Positions 26,891 through 35,884 of a stretch of 64,000 bases of DNA are shown piece by piece. The notes beneath the pieces were generated by a model. It was not told the DNA's origin and made no database searches. It saw only the letters and a program-made list of their open reading frames with translations. Made by a program: the position numbers and the translations under genes. The DNA is taken from contig JAPZUF010000017.1 in NCBI GenBank assembly GCA_027533395.1, positions 19,869 to 83,868 of the forward strand, read 5' to 3'. The stretch is from Cyclobacteriaceae bacterium. Lineage in GTDB: Bacteria > Bacteroidota > Bacteroidia > Cytophagales > Cyclobacteriaceae. Numbering within the stretch: position 1 is the first letter of the stretch; the number at the start of each line of letters is the position of its first letter.

Positions 26891-29290
26891 TTATTCTACT
26901 TCTACATTTACAACTCCATATACTGGTTTACCTTTTTTAGTTAAGCCTTGAATTGTTCCTGAAATAATGCCTGGCATATCGCTAGCAAAGAATGAGATTT
27001 CGAAATCACCTTTTTTGTTCACCTTTAAATAAGGTTGCCAATGCAAAGTGATTCTTTCATCAGGCTTAATGTGTTCTGGTTTTTTAACTTCATAAGAAGC
27101 TTCGTAACGTTCTCTCTTTACCTGCAATCCAAAATCTTTTGCTGTTAAACTACCTGGGGTCTCTGCATACACTGAACCGATTCCTTTCTTTGAGTAAAAT
27201 GCAATAACTCCATTTGCACCTTGCGTCCCAAAAATAGAGGCATCAGCCCCTTTAAAAATATCTACACTTTCAATATTAATGGCAGGAATTGAGTTTAAGC
27301 TAGCGATTGAAATTGGAACATTATCAAACAATATAAGTGGCTCGTTACTTGCAGTTACAGAACCAATACCTCGAATAGTCACTGTACTTGAAGGTCCGTT
27401 GCCAGTTACGGAAACACCTGGAACGCGACCTTGTAAAAACTGCAACGGACTGGTGAACGTTTGGCTACCAACAACGTTTTCAGCTTTAATAGTAGTTGTT
27501 CCAGCACCATAAATTTTTCTTTCTTCGTTTTCAGATTTTACTCTTTCACCTTTTACTTCTATTCCTTCCAATAAAATTGTTTTCATGCCTGCATAAGCTT
27601 TTTCTATAGCTTCAAACCTTGTAATTCTTTTTATAGCCAGTGAATCTGTATTGCTTTTGAATGCAGGTAGAGAAATACTTTCTAATTCTTTTACGAACGG
27701 ATTTTCGTCTAAAATAATTTTAACAACTTCCTTATTTCCTCTTTTATTTTCGGCTACAATTTTAAATTCATTGCCTGATTTTAAATTTAATTCAGAAAAC
27801 AAGAACTTTCCTTCACTATCAGTTTTTACGATAATCACATCACCATCAATTAAATTGCCTTCAATTAAAGTAACTTTTGCACCATCAGCCGGTTTGTTAT
27901 TGAATTTATCTAACACTTTACCACTTAATGATAAATTTTGCTCAGGCAAAAATTTAACAGGATCTTGATTTGTTTTCTGTACATCCGTCCAGGTTATTCT
28001 TCTCCAACCTTGGGTTAACAACAGTAATTCTAGTTTATCCCATCTAGCAGGTTTATTCTTGTCAATATACTGAGATGGATTCTCTATATAACCTGTTATT
28101 TCAGAACCTAAGTTTAAATAAGAAAGTATATCTACTTGATTAATTCCGTTTGCAAGCCACAATTGATCTACAAAACTAGCTGATAAAAAAGCCAAGTCAT
28201 CTTCTTTAAGCGGGATGTTTCCTTTAACAATTATTTTTTGTCGTGGTTTTGCTGTTGATAGTGAAGAGAAGGTTAGCGAAGGAATAGCATCATCATCTTT
28301 ATAAATTATTCGTTCAGCCACCGGCTTAAAGGTAGCATCAAATAAAGTTAAACGACTAATACCCGGAAGCAGCTTTTCTTTAGGAAACTTAACAAATACA
28401 AAACTTGTTTGAAGATTAATTTCAGTTGCATGAACTAAAAAACCTCTTGAATCAACAACTAAAAAAAACTTTGCTGGCTGCGTAGATAAGACTTTTACCA
28501 CTACATCCGAATTTTCCTGCTTATTGGTTACAGTAATGTTGGCTCCGCTTTGTAAGACTTGTGGTAATCTAAATTCTTTTAAGCCATTAGCAACTTTGGC
28601 TATATAGGTTTCATTCTCTTTCGGAACAAAAGATACAATTCCAAAACCTTCCTCGTTGGTAGAAAATGAAGTAATTGCCGAATTGCTTTGGTTGAAAATG
28701 GTCCCATTCGTTTTTACTCCCAAACCATTGGTGTTTATTGCTTTTACTCCAACCTTAACAGCTAAACCATTAATTAAATTTCCACCTTCAGGAAAAAACT
28801 GAATATCTCCTAATTCTAGATTAGTTTTATTGTCGTCTGTTGGATTACTAATGTCAATAAATTCAACTGGCTGATGGAAAAGATAATCTTTAGAGAAGTT
28901 TAACATCCACTTTGTGTAAGCAACTACATGGTATTGACCAGCTTTTTCATCTTCCTTCAAAGCATAGTATCCATCTGCTAATCCGTCTTTTAATTGTAAT
29001 ATAATTGAATGCTGGACTTTCTTCGTTTTATCTAGGATATCAACATATAATACTTTACTTAGTGGCGATGGCCTGTTTTCTAAACCTGCTGTAACATAGG
29101 CTTTGAACCAAAGTGTATCTTTTACACCACATTTTACTTTATCAAAATGAATAAAAACTTTTTCTTGTGGATTTCTTTCTAAAAAAGTTTGTAAAGAAGT
29201 TAACAATGACTTTAAATCTGGAGTTTCTGTAAATGATAAACAAATACAAATTGTGAGTAATCCGAAAACGCCCAATAGTTTCTTATTCAT
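26891..29290 (-). CDS. TonB-plug and carboxypeptidase-regulatory-like domain protein without barrel
   Basis: 799 residues from MNKKLLGVFGLLTICICLSF (signal peptide); the start three codons earlier is less likely. The N-terminal half resembles MG2/macroglobulin-like beta domains (VFIHFDKVKCGVKDTLWFKAYV). A carboxypeptidase-regulatory-like domain lies at about 445-530 (SGKVLDKFNNKPADGAKVTL). A TonB-receptor plug domain follows at about 585-690 (LQFLQGRVPGVSVTG, STVTIRGIGS, SVDIFKGADASIFGTQGANG). There is no 22-strand barrel after the plug, so it is not a transporter itself. Such plug-ended proteins are common in Bacteroidota and may act in surface protein or peptide handling; the role is unknown. 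Confidence 0.85.
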   Translation of the reverse strand: MNKKLLGVFGLLTICICLSFTETPDLKSLLTSLQTFLERNPQEKVFIHFDKVKCGVKDTLWFKAYVTAGLENRPSPLSKVLYVDILDKTKKVQHSIILQLKDGLADGYYALKEDEKAGQYHVVAYTKWMLNFSKDYLFHQPVEFIDISNPTDDNKTNLELGDIQFFPEGGNLINGLAVKVGVKAINTNGLGVKTNGTIFNQSNSAITSFSTNEEGFGIVSFVPKENETYIAKVANGLKEFRLPQVLQSGANITVTNKQENSDVVVKVLSTQPAKFFLVVDSRGFLVHATEINLQTSFVFVKFPKEKLLPGISRLTLFDATFKPVAERIIYKDDDAIPSLTFSSLSTAKPRQKIIVKGNIPLKEDDLAFLSASFVDQLWLANGINQVDILSYLNLGSEITGYIENPSQYIDKNKPARWDKLELLLLTQGWRRITWTDVQKTNQDPVKFLPEQNLSLSGKVLDKFNNKPADGAKVTLIEGNLIDGDVIIVKTDSEGKFLFSELNLKSGNEFKIVAENKRGNKEVVKIILDENPFVKELESISLPAFKSNTDSLAIKRITRFEAIEKAYAGMKTILLEGIEVKGERVKSENEERKIYGAGTTTIKAENVVGSQTFTSPLQFLQGRVPGVSVTGNGPSSTVTIRGIGSVTASNEPLILFDNVPISIASLNSIPAINIESVDIFKGADASIFGTQGANGVIAFYSKKGIGSVYAETPGSLTAKDFGLQVKRERYEASYEVKKPEHIKPDERITLHWQPYLKVNKKGDFEISFFASDMPGIISGTIQGLTKKGKPVYGVVNVEVE

Positions 29291-29318
29291 AAAGTACAAC
29301 GAGTATTAATGTCAAAAT

Positions 29319-30485
29319 CTATTCAAATTTTCTTTTCGTACCAGCGTATAATTCATACGTTAACAACCTACAATCAATTTTAGCGTTAAAAAATTCTATC
29401 CTTCGGCTGGCCTTCAAACCAATTTTTTTAGCCAGCTCTAAATTACCTGTAAAGATAAAAGCTTGATATCCGGCACATTTTTGCTTTAGAAAATGGCCAA
29501 TTCTGGCATATGTTTCTTCTAATTCTTTCAACTCGCCTAATCTTTCTCCATACTCAGGATTGATGAAAACAAAACCAGAATCAGTTGGCACTGGTGTATC
29601 TGCAAAATCACATTTTTCAATATGAAGCAAATGTGATACTCCAGCAACTTCTGCATTTGATTTCACCACATGAATAGCATCTTTGCTGATATCAGTAGCA
29701 ATGATGCTTCTTTTATTACGGTCGATTACAAGATTCTTTATTTCTTCTAATGCTTGTTGATAATATGCAGGGTCAAAACCTTTAACCTGAGAAAATGCAT
29801 AATGCTTTCTAAATAGACCCGGATAACGATTAGTTGCCATCAAGGCAGCTTCAATGGCTAAGGTGCCAGAACCGCACATAGGATTGACAAAAGGTTTTTC
29901 TCCATCCCAAGCACTTGCATAAATGGTAGCTGCGGCCAACGCTTCTAACATGGGTGCTTTACCCGGTATTTTGCGGTAACCATGTTTGGCTAGGGTTTCG
30001 CCACTGGTATCAATAAACAATTCAGCTTCATCATCCTTCCAATACACATGAACAACGACACCTGTTAACAAAGGACCACTATCAGGCCGTCTGCCCATTA
30101 CTTTACGTAGCTTATCAACAATTGCATCTTTTACCTTTACATTTAAGAACATTGTGTTGTTAATACTTGGTGTATTTACATTACAAGTAACACTTAGGTA
30201 ATTATCTATATCAATTAATTTCTCCCACGGATAACTGTAAACAAAATCATACAATTGTTGTGGATTTTGAACTTTTGCTTTTGCCAAGCTATATAAAATC
30301 TGACTGGCACAACGTAGTTTTAAATTTAGCGCAATGGAAGTTAAACCATTTGCTTTTACCACAACACCTGTTTGAAAAACTGACGAAGGTGTGATGCCTA
30401 ACTTAATTACTTCTGCCTCTAAATAAGGCGCTAACCTCTTGTTACAAGTGATAACGAGGTTCGATTCTTGATTAAATATATCCAC
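29319..30485 (-). CDS. rlmL: THUMP-domain 23S rRNA guanine-N2 methyltransferase, RlmL-like
   Basis: About 388 residues. There is no ATG at the start; GTG 30485 is chosen because a -7 promoter element ends 3 bp before it, although TTG at 30488 or 30491 is possible. A THUMP-like RNA-binding domain (about 40-160) precedes a Rossmann methyltransferase with FVNPMCGSGTLAIEAALMA and IIATDISKDAIHV. The catalytic motif, usually NPPYGER, reads NPEYGER here. Single-domain RlmL homologues in Bacteroidota correspond to the first half of the E. coli RlmKL fusion (m2G2445). Divergent from pyrF, with 63 bp between starts. Confidence 0.85.
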   Translation of the reverse strand: MDIFNQESNLVITCNKRLAPYLEAEVIKLGITPSSVFQTGVVVKANGLTSIALNLKLRCASQILYSLAKAKVQNPQQLYDFVYSYPWEKLIDIDNYLSVTCNVNTPSINNTMFLNVKVKDAIVDKLRKVMGRRPDSGPLLTGVVVHVYWKDDEAELFIDTSGETLAKHGYRKIPGKAPMLEALAAATIYASAWDGEKPFVNPMCGSGTLAIEAALMATNRYPGLFRKHYAFSQVKGFDPAYYQQALEEIKNLVIDRNKRSIIATDISKDAIHVVKSNAEVAGVSHLLHIEKCDFADTPVPTDSGFVFINPEYGERLGELKELEETYARIGHFLKQKCAGYQAFIFTGNLELAKKIGLKASRRIEFFNAKIDCRLLTYELYAGTKRKFE

Positions 30486-30488
30486 CAA

Positions 30489-30496
30489 CAAAGTTA
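30489..30496 (-). promoter_or_regulatory. rlmL promoter -7 element
   Basis: TAACTTTG on the minus strand, ending 3 bp before the GTG start chosen for the methyltransferase. No clear TTG at -33. It implies a leaderless transcript and supports the non-ATG start. Confidence 0.5.
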
Positions 30497-30537
30497 CTAA
30501 TTGTTAGGCATATTTGTCGATTATCCTAACCTTTGCC

Positions 30538-30545
30538 TAATTTTG
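30538..30545 (+). promoter_or_regulatory. pyrF promoter -7 element
   Basis: TAATTTTG ends 3 bp before ATG 30549. A TTG at 30514-30516 lies 21 bp upstream. It decides the pyrF start in favour of MNRQELIAQ and against an in-frame TTG at 30501. Confidence 0.6.
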
Positions 30546-30548
30546 AAT

Positions 30549-31370
30549 ATGAACAGACAAGAACTTATCGCACAAATTAAAAGCAAACAGTCTTACCTCT
30601 GTGTAGGTTTGGATACAGACATTGATAAAATTCCTGCACACCTCAAAAGCGAAAAAGATCCTGTTTTCGAATTCAACAAAAGAATAATAGATGCTACTGA
30701 AAAATATGCAGTTGCTTATAAACCCAATCTGGCATTTTATGAAGCATTAGGAAGTAAAGGATGGGAAAGCTTAGAAAAAACTATTGAATATCTGCCTAAA
30801 AATGTTTTTACTATTGCTGATGCCAAGCGCGGAGATATTGGAAATACTTCATCCTTGTATGCAAAAGCATTTTTCGAAACTTACAATTTCGATTCTGTAA
30901 CCGTTGCTCCTTATATGGGAGAAGATTCTGTGAAACCCTTTCTTCAATTTAAAGATAAATGGGCGATTGTTTTAGCTCATACTTCGAATGCTGGAGCATC
31001 TAACTTTCAACTAATTCAATCTAACAAAGATGGTTCATACCTATATGAAGAGGTAATTAAACAAACGCAACAATGGGGTAACGCCAATAATATGATGTAT
31101 GTAGTTGGTGCTACACAAGCAGATAAGATTGGAACCATTAGAAAATTAGCACAAGATTATTTCTTTTTAGTTCCTGGTGTTGGTGCACAAGGGGGAGATT
31201 TAAAACAAGTATCTCGACAAGGCTTTAATAAAGATGTTGGTTTGCTAGTGAATGCATCACGTTCTATTCTTTATGCATCTACAAATACTGATTTTGAAAA
31301 AGCAGCAGCAAATGAGGCAGCCACTATTCAAACAGAAATGAAAATTTTATTACAAGAATTTAATTTATAA
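30549..31370 (+). CDS. pyrF: Orotidine 5'-phosphate decarboxylase, type 2
   Basis: 273 residues from MNRQELIAQIKSKQSYLCVG. It catalyses the last step of UMP synthesis. The signature DAKRGDIGNTSSLYAKAFF carries the catalytic Lys/Asp set, VGLDTDIDKIP binds the substrate near the N-terminus, and VPGVGAQGGDLKQVSRQGFN is the phosphate-binding loop, which places it with the longer subfamily 2. An in-frame TTG 48 bp upstream is rejected because the promoter lies between. The next gene starts 3 bp after the stop. Confidence 0.95.
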   Translation: MNRQELIAQIKSKQSYLCVGLDTDIDKIPAHLKSEKDPVFEFNKRIIDATEKYAVAYKPNLAFYEALGSKGWESLEKTIEYLPKNVFTIADAKRGDIGNTSSLYAKAFFETYNFDSVTVAPYMGEDSVKPFLQFKDKWAIVLAHTSNAGASNFQLIQSNKDGSYLYEEVIKQTQQWGNANNMMYVVGATQADKIGTIRKLAQDYFFLVPGVGAQGGDLKQVSRQGFNKDVGLLVNASRSILYASTNTDFEKAAANEAATIQTEMKILLQEFNL

Positions 31371-31373
31371 ACT

Positions 31374-32645
31374 ATGGAGGAAAAACTGTTGCACTACATT
31401 TGGCAAAATCAGTGCTTCACCACCTCCTCCCTCCTAACTTCTCAAAGATTATCTCTGTTAGTTCTTTCGCCTGGTATATACAATCACCATGCAGGACCAG
31501 ATTTTGAACAAGTAAAAATTATACTAGACAACATTATCTGGCATGGCAATGTTGAAGTACATGTTTATGCATCCAAGTGGATTGAACATCAACATGAAAA
31601 AGACTTGGCCTATAATAATGTGATTTTGCATGTTGTATGGGAAGAAGATAAAGTAATTTACAATCAGCAAGGAGAGAAAATTCCTACATTGGAACTAAAA
31701 AATTATGTTGATATCCTTTTACTAGAAAGGTATCAACAACTTATGGAGCAAAAGAAGTTTGTGCTTTGCGAAAACATAAGTTCAAATGTACCATCTGTCT
31801 ATCAAGCCTCTGCTATTGAATCAGGTACGATTCATAAATTGAATAGAAAAACAATTGACATCCTTAATCTACTTCGGAAAAATGAAGGTGATTGGGAACA
31901 AACAACTTTTCAATACCTGGCTTTTGCTTTAGGGCAGCCCATCAATGCTGAAGCCTTATTGCTACTTGCATCTCGCATAAAAACTACTACGCTAAAAAAA
32001 TATGCAGATAACATTTTTCAATTAGAAGCTTTTTTATTCGGCTTAGCAGGTTTTTTACAAGAAGAATCAACTGATGAGTATCAACAAAAATTAAAAAATG
32101 AATTTCGATTTTTAATGAGCAAGCATAATCTACAAGATCAGATCTTGCCACAACATATTTGGAAGTTTTTAAGGTTGCGACCAGCCTCCTTTCCAACAAT
32201 CAAAATTGCTCAACTTGCAGCTATCTTACATCGTCAAAATGCTTTATTATCATTATTATTAGCGACAGATGAATTGAAAGAACTACAAAATTTATTTTGT
32301 CCGAATTTATCTGTTTATTGGGAAAAACATTATCGATTTGGAGCACAAACACAAATAAACATAAAACCAGGTTCGCAATCTTTTCAACAAATCATGTTGA
32401 ATGGTGTCATACCGTTGTTATTTACTTACGGTCAATATTTGAAAGACGAAAACATAAGCGAAAAAGCTTTGAACTGGTTACAGAACATAAAGCCAGAAAT
32501 TAATCATATTACAAAAAGTTGGAAAGAAATAGGTTGGAAAGCAGAGAATGCTTTTGAAACACAAGGACTAATCGAATTAAAAAAATATTGGTGTGATAAA
32601 AAAGCTTGCTTAGATTGCACTGTTGGTCATTACTTATTGAAATAA
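31374..32645 (+). CDS. DUF2851 family protein
   Basis: 423 residues, cytoplasmic. The N-terminus has the DUF2851 pattern: LLHYIWQNQCF, LSPGIYNHHAGPDFEQVKI and WHGNVEVHVYASKW with conserved H, D and E residues, followed by NVILHVVWEED. The fold of this N-terminal part is like restriction-endonuclease-type or carbohydrate-processing cores, but no function is established. The C-terminus ends in WCDKKACLDCTVGHYLL, with three cysteines. It is in an operon with pyrF (3 bp) and the next membrane-protein gene (0 bp). Confidence 0.85.
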   Translation: MEEKLLHYIWQNQCFTTSSLLTSQRLSLLVLSPGIYNHHAGPDFEQVKIILDNIIWHGNVEVHVYASKWIEHQHEKDLAYNNVILHVVWEEDKVIYNQQGEKIPTLELKNYVDILLLERYQQLMEQKKFVLCENISSNVPSVYQASAIESGTIHKLNRKTIDILNLLRKNEGDWEQTTFQYLAFALGQPINAEALLLLASRIKTTTLKKYADNIFQLEAFLFGLAGFLQEESTDEYQQKLKNEFRFLMSKHNLQDQILPQHIWKFLRLRPASFPTIKIAQLAAILHRQNALLSLLLATDELKELQNLFCPNLSVYWEKHYRFGAQTQINIKPGSQSFQQIMLNGVIPLLFTYGQYLKDENISEKALNWLQNIKPEINHITKSWKEIGWKAENAFETQGLIELKKYWCDKKACLDCTVGHYLLK

Positions 32646-33899
32646 ATGTATATCGTCTTAACTGTTTTAGCCTGTACAGCTTTAGGTTTTTACCTGAATC
32701 GCTTATACCTAACTGAAACTTTTAAGAAGTTATTTCTATTAAGTTTTGCCTTCCATCTAATTAGTGGAATGGCCGTTTGGTTTTTGTATCAATATCATTA
32801 TCAAAATGGAGATATACTTTTTTATATCAAAGATTTACAAAGTGTCTGGCTCAAGTTTAGCCACTCACCAACCGAATACTTCCAATTTTTATATTCAGAC
32901 AACAACTCATTGCTCCCGCTGATTAATCAGCAAGAGCGCTCACTATTCTTTATAAAATGCATTTCCATTCTTCATTTTATTAGCAATGGCAACATTGTAT
33001 TAACACAACTTTTTTTGAGCATCTTATCATTTGTTGCTTGTTGGTTGTGTATCAAAAAACTCAATACTTGTTTTCCCAATCATGAATTAACCTTCATCAT
33101 CAGTTTTTCTTTTATCCCATCTGTTTTATTCTGGGGCTCGGGCTTGGTAAAAGAAACAGTAACTTTAATTTTCATTTACATCATCATTATTTGTGCGCTT
33201 CATCTCAGCTTTAGCAAAAGAAAAAAGCAAATTCATCTTTTCTTTTTATTACTATCAGGTTTCATGCTTTTTGAGTTGAGATATTTCGTATTTGCCATTT
33301 TTTTTTCTTTCGTATTGTTATTGCTCCTTTTTCATTTTGTAAAATCATCCCATCACAAAAAAAAGATAGCTATTGGGTCAACTCTCCTATTAATTATTAC
33401 AGTTATCAGTATTTCATTTTTACATCCTAATCTTCATATCAATAATATCATCGATGTGATCATCCACAATCATAAAAGTGTTGTGGACCTATCGCAGCCA
33501 GGTGACTTTATGGTTTTTCCACAACTTGATGTCGATCATTGGCGCTTGTTTTTGTATTTGCCTTTCGCTTCATTCTTTGGCATATTGCGTCCTTTTCTTT
33601 GGGAATCTACCAATGTCTTACAGTTTTTATCTTCACTAGAAAACACCGTTTTCCTTCTTCTTATTTTTTACCAAATACGCAGACTTCCAACTTTATGGAA
33701 AAATGCTAACGTAAAATATTGGTTTATCCTCTCTATTGGTTATGCATTAAGCATGTCGGCTGTGTTAGCCATTTCAACACCTAATTATGGAAGTTTAAAC
33801 AGATATAGAATTGTTTTTCTTCCTTTCCTTGTTTTTTGGTTGTTGTATCAAAATCCTATCCTAAATAAATGGCAAAAGAAAATGGTTAAGACCGCTTAA
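32646..33899 (+). CDS. Polytopic membrane protein, glycan polymerase/transferase-like
   Basis: 417 residues with about 10-11 membrane helices and a very hydrophobic composition. The pattern, with a conserved loop near FLYLPFASFFGILRPFLWE and the C-terminal STPNYGSLNRYRIVFLPFLVFWLLY, resembles Bacteroidota proteins of the Wzy/EpsG or glycosyltransferase-39-like kind, but no diagnostic motif is certain. It directly follows the DUF2851 gene and precedes an acyltransferase of the NeuD type, which would fit surface-glycan synthesis. Confidence 0.7.
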   Translation: MYIVLTVLACTALGFYLNRLYLTETFKKLFLLSFAFHLISGMAVWFLYQYHYQNGDILFYIKDLQSVWLKFSHSPTEYFQFLYSDNNSLLPLINQQERSLFFIKCISILHFISNGNIVLTQLFLSILSFVACWLCIKKLNTCFPNHELTFIISFSFIPSVLFWGSGLVKETVTLIFIYIIIICALHLSFSKRKKQIHLFFLLLSGFMLFELRYFVFAIFFSFVLLLLLFHFVKSSHHKKKIAIGSTLLLIITVISISFLHPNLHINNIIDVIIHNHKSVVDLSQPGDFMVFPQLDVDHWRLFLYLPFASFFGILRPFLWESTNVLQFLSSLENTVFLLLIFYQIRRLPTLWKNANVKYWFILSIGYALSMSAVLAISTPNYGSLNRYRIVFLPFLVFWLLYQNPILNKWQKKMVKTA

Positions 33900-33904
33900 T
33901 GATT

Positions 33905-33912
33905 TAATTTTG
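33905..33912 (+). promoter_or_regulatory. -7 promoter element of the acyltransferase gene
   Basis: TAATTTTG ends 17 bp before ATG 33930. It suggests the acyltransferase gene has its own promoter as well as any read-through. Confidence 0.45.
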
Positions 33913-33929
33913 CTTGTTAAATCTCTTAT

Positions 33930-34571
33930 ATGGAAAATCCGGTAATCATTTTTGGCGCCAACACAATAGGCAGAATTGCAAAAGACATATTCGAAAACAA
34001 TGGCAACGTGGTGTATGGATTTTTGGATGATACTAAATCATTACATCATACAGAGTTGGATGAAGTTGTAATACTTGGCGCAACAGACGATGATGGATTT
34101 TTAAAATTAATCGGTAAAAAATGTGAAGCCTTTGTTGCTTCTGATGATATCAAATTAAAGAAACATTTAACCGATATGATCAATAAAATGCGACATGTGC
34201 AAACGGTTAATGCCATTCATAAAGATAGTTCACTCGGTTCGCATGTTGAGTTGGGACATGGCAATCTGATTGATAGAGGCGCAAGGTTGGCACCAGGTGT
34301 TAAATTAGGAAACCACTGTATTATCCATGCTAATGCTGTCATCGGTGTTGGAACAACTTTAGGGGATTATGTACAGGTTGGTCCCGGCTCAGTAATTGGA
34401 GATGGTGTTACTATTGAAAATGAAAGTTTTATTGGTGCGAGTGTTACCATTGTTGCTAATTTAACCATAAGCGAAAAAGCAAGAATCGGAGCAGGAAGTG
34501 TCGTAATCGCTCCTGTTAAAAAAGGTGAAACGGTTTTCGGAAATCCAGCACAAAAAGTGAATAATGCTTAG
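33930..34571 (+). CDS. NeuD/PglD-like acyltransferase with left-handed beta helix
   Basis: 213 residues. The N-terminal Rossmann-like part (VIIFGANTIGRIAKDIFENNG) is the nucleotide-sugar binding domain of the NeuD/PglD/PerB family. The C-terminal part is hexapeptide repeats from about residue 95 (LGSHVELGHGNLIDRGARLA, VKLGNHCIIHANAVIGVGTT), ending AGSVVIAPVKKGETVFGNPAQ. Such enzymes acetylate an amino sugar of surface glycans using acetyl-CoA. The catalytic His is likely in CIIHANAVIG. The substrate is unknown. Confidence 0.85.
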   Translation: MENPVIIFGANTIGRIAKDIFENNGNVVYGFLDDTKSLHHTELDEVVILGATDDDGFLKLIGKKCEAFVASDDIKLKKHLTDMINKMRHVQTVNAIHKDSSLGSHVELGHGNLIDRGARLAPGVKLGNHCIIHANAVIGVGTTLGDYVQVGPGSVIGDGVTIENESFIGASVTIVANLTISEKARIGAGSVVIAPVKKGETVFGNPAQKVNNA

Positions 34572-34604
34572 GTAAAATTAAGCTAAAGCTATTACCTTTA
34601 AGTA

Positions 34605-35474
34605 ATGGGCAAAATAGCTGAAACCGATTTAATCTTAAATAAAGATGGTAGTGTTTATCATCTAAATTTATTACCACATCATATTGCAGATACTATCATT
34701 GCCGTTGGTGATCCTAATCGCGTTGATCAGGTAAGTCAACATTTTACTGACATTGAGTTTGAAATGAATAAGCGTGAATTTATTACGCACACTGGCAAAT
34801 TCAACAACAAACGCATCACTGTTATTTCAACAGGAATAGGAACCGATAACATCGAAATATTTTTAACAGAGTTAGATGCCTTGGTTAACGTAGATTTAAA
34901 AACACGCGAACCAAAAACTAAAAAGAAAAAACTTCGCATTATAAGAGTTGGCACAAGTGGAGCCATTCAAGAAGATATACCTACCGGAACTTTTATCGCC
35001 AGTGACTATGCCATCGGTTTCGATAACCTAATGCAATTTTATCCTTTACCACAAACTGATTATGAGAAAATGTTGGCGCAAAACATTCAACAACATACAC
35101 AACTTAGTTTTACCCCTTACCTGGTTAAAGGTAGTGAGTCATTACTCCAAACTTTTTCATCCGCACATGGATTTAGAATAGGAAACACCATTACCGCGCC
35201 TGGTTTTTATGCGCCTCAAGGCAGAAATGTACGCATCGAAACAAAGTATCCTAAGTTGTTGGAAGAGTTAACTTACTTTCATCATGCAGAAAGCAATTTT
35301 TGGTTAACCAATTTCGAAATGGAAACTGCCGGATACTATGCATTAGGCAGAATGCTTCAGCATGAATGCATCAGCTTAAATGCTATCATCGCCAACAGAG
35401 TTAATAATCAATTCGCGAAAAATGCACATCAATTAGTCGATGACCTAATTGTAAAAACCCTCAGCCTACTTTAA
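34605..35474 (+). CDS. Nucleoside phosphorylase (uridine/purine phosphorylase family)
   Basis: 289 residues, cytoplasmic. NP-I fold motifs: AVGDPNRVDQVSQHF (phosphate loop), VISTGIGTDNIEIFLTEL, IIRVGTSGAIQEDIPTGTFI and TNFEMETAGYYALGRML, the Glu-Met-Glu nucleoside-binding motif. It cleaves nucleosides with phosphate to base and ribose-1-phosphate in salvage. Uridine phosphorylase is the most likely specificity in this group, but purine use cannot be excluded. Confidence 0.88.
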   Translation: MGKIAETDLILNKDGSVYHLNLLPHHIADTIIAVGDPNRVDQVSQHFTDIEFEMNKREFITHTGKFNNKRITVISTGIGTDNIEIFLTELDALVNVDLKTREPKTKKKKLRIIRVGTSGAIQEDIPTGTFIASDYAIGFDNLMQFYPLPQTDYEKMLAQNIQQHTQLSFTPYLVKGSESLLQTFSSAHGFRIGNTITAPGFYAPQGRNVRIETKYPKLLEELTYFHHAESNFWLTNFEMETAGYYALGRMLQHECISLNAIIANRVNNQFAKNAHQLVDDLIVKTLSLL

Positions 35475-35476
35475 AC

Positions 35477-35728
35477 CTAAGAAGCAATGCCTGCATCCAT
35501 TTTAATAATGTGTTTGCCAGCCAGAAAAGGATTTTCGTTGTAGAAGCCCGACAGAATTCTGTGTGCAATCTGTTCAACAATTAATTCATCATCCGATTTA
35601 CCTTCTTTGCCGCGCCAAAATACCCTGGCAGGATGTTTACGCATGTCTTCTACGTAAGATTTAGCTTGCTGGTATTGGTCAGCTGTAAAAGTAATGGTAA
35701 AGCAGGTTTTCACTTTTTGAGTTTCCAT
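35477..35728 (-). CDS. Small hypothetical protein
   Basis: 83 residues from METQKVKTCF; longer in-frame starts upstream give a low-quality N-terminus. No signal peptide or membrane helix. Contains FTADQYQQAKSYVEDMRKHP and EGKSDDELIVEQIAHRILSGF. I do not recognise the family. It stands alone on the minus strand between the phosphorylase and M16 peptidase genes. Confidence 0.65.
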   Translation of the reverse strand: METQKVKTCFTITFTADQYQQAKSYVEDMRKHPARVFWRGKEGKSDDELIVEQIAHRILSGFYNENPFLAGKHIIKMDAGIAS

Positions 35729-35871
35729 ACAATTCTTTCTTTGCAAAGTAAATGCCATTAATTGTACGCATTTTAAGATAATTTTAAAGCTTCGAAAAAA
35801 TAGACGACCGTAAGCGGTCAAAGATGTTCGCAAGTGGAAAAAAACTTCCTATCAATCGAATACTTAATTTG

Positions 35872-35879
35872 TATTTTTG
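35872..35879 (+). promoter_or_regulatory. -7 promoter element of the M16 peptidase gene
   Basis: TATTTTTG ends 5 bp before ATG 35885, so the transcript would be leaderless. It argues against the in-frame start at 35834. Confidence 0.6.
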
Positions 35880-35884
35880 CAAGA

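Noticed and set aside
30501..30548. N-terminal extension of PyrF from an in-frame TTG
   Set aside because: The -7 promoter element lies inside the proposed extension, and family members start at MNRQ-like positions.
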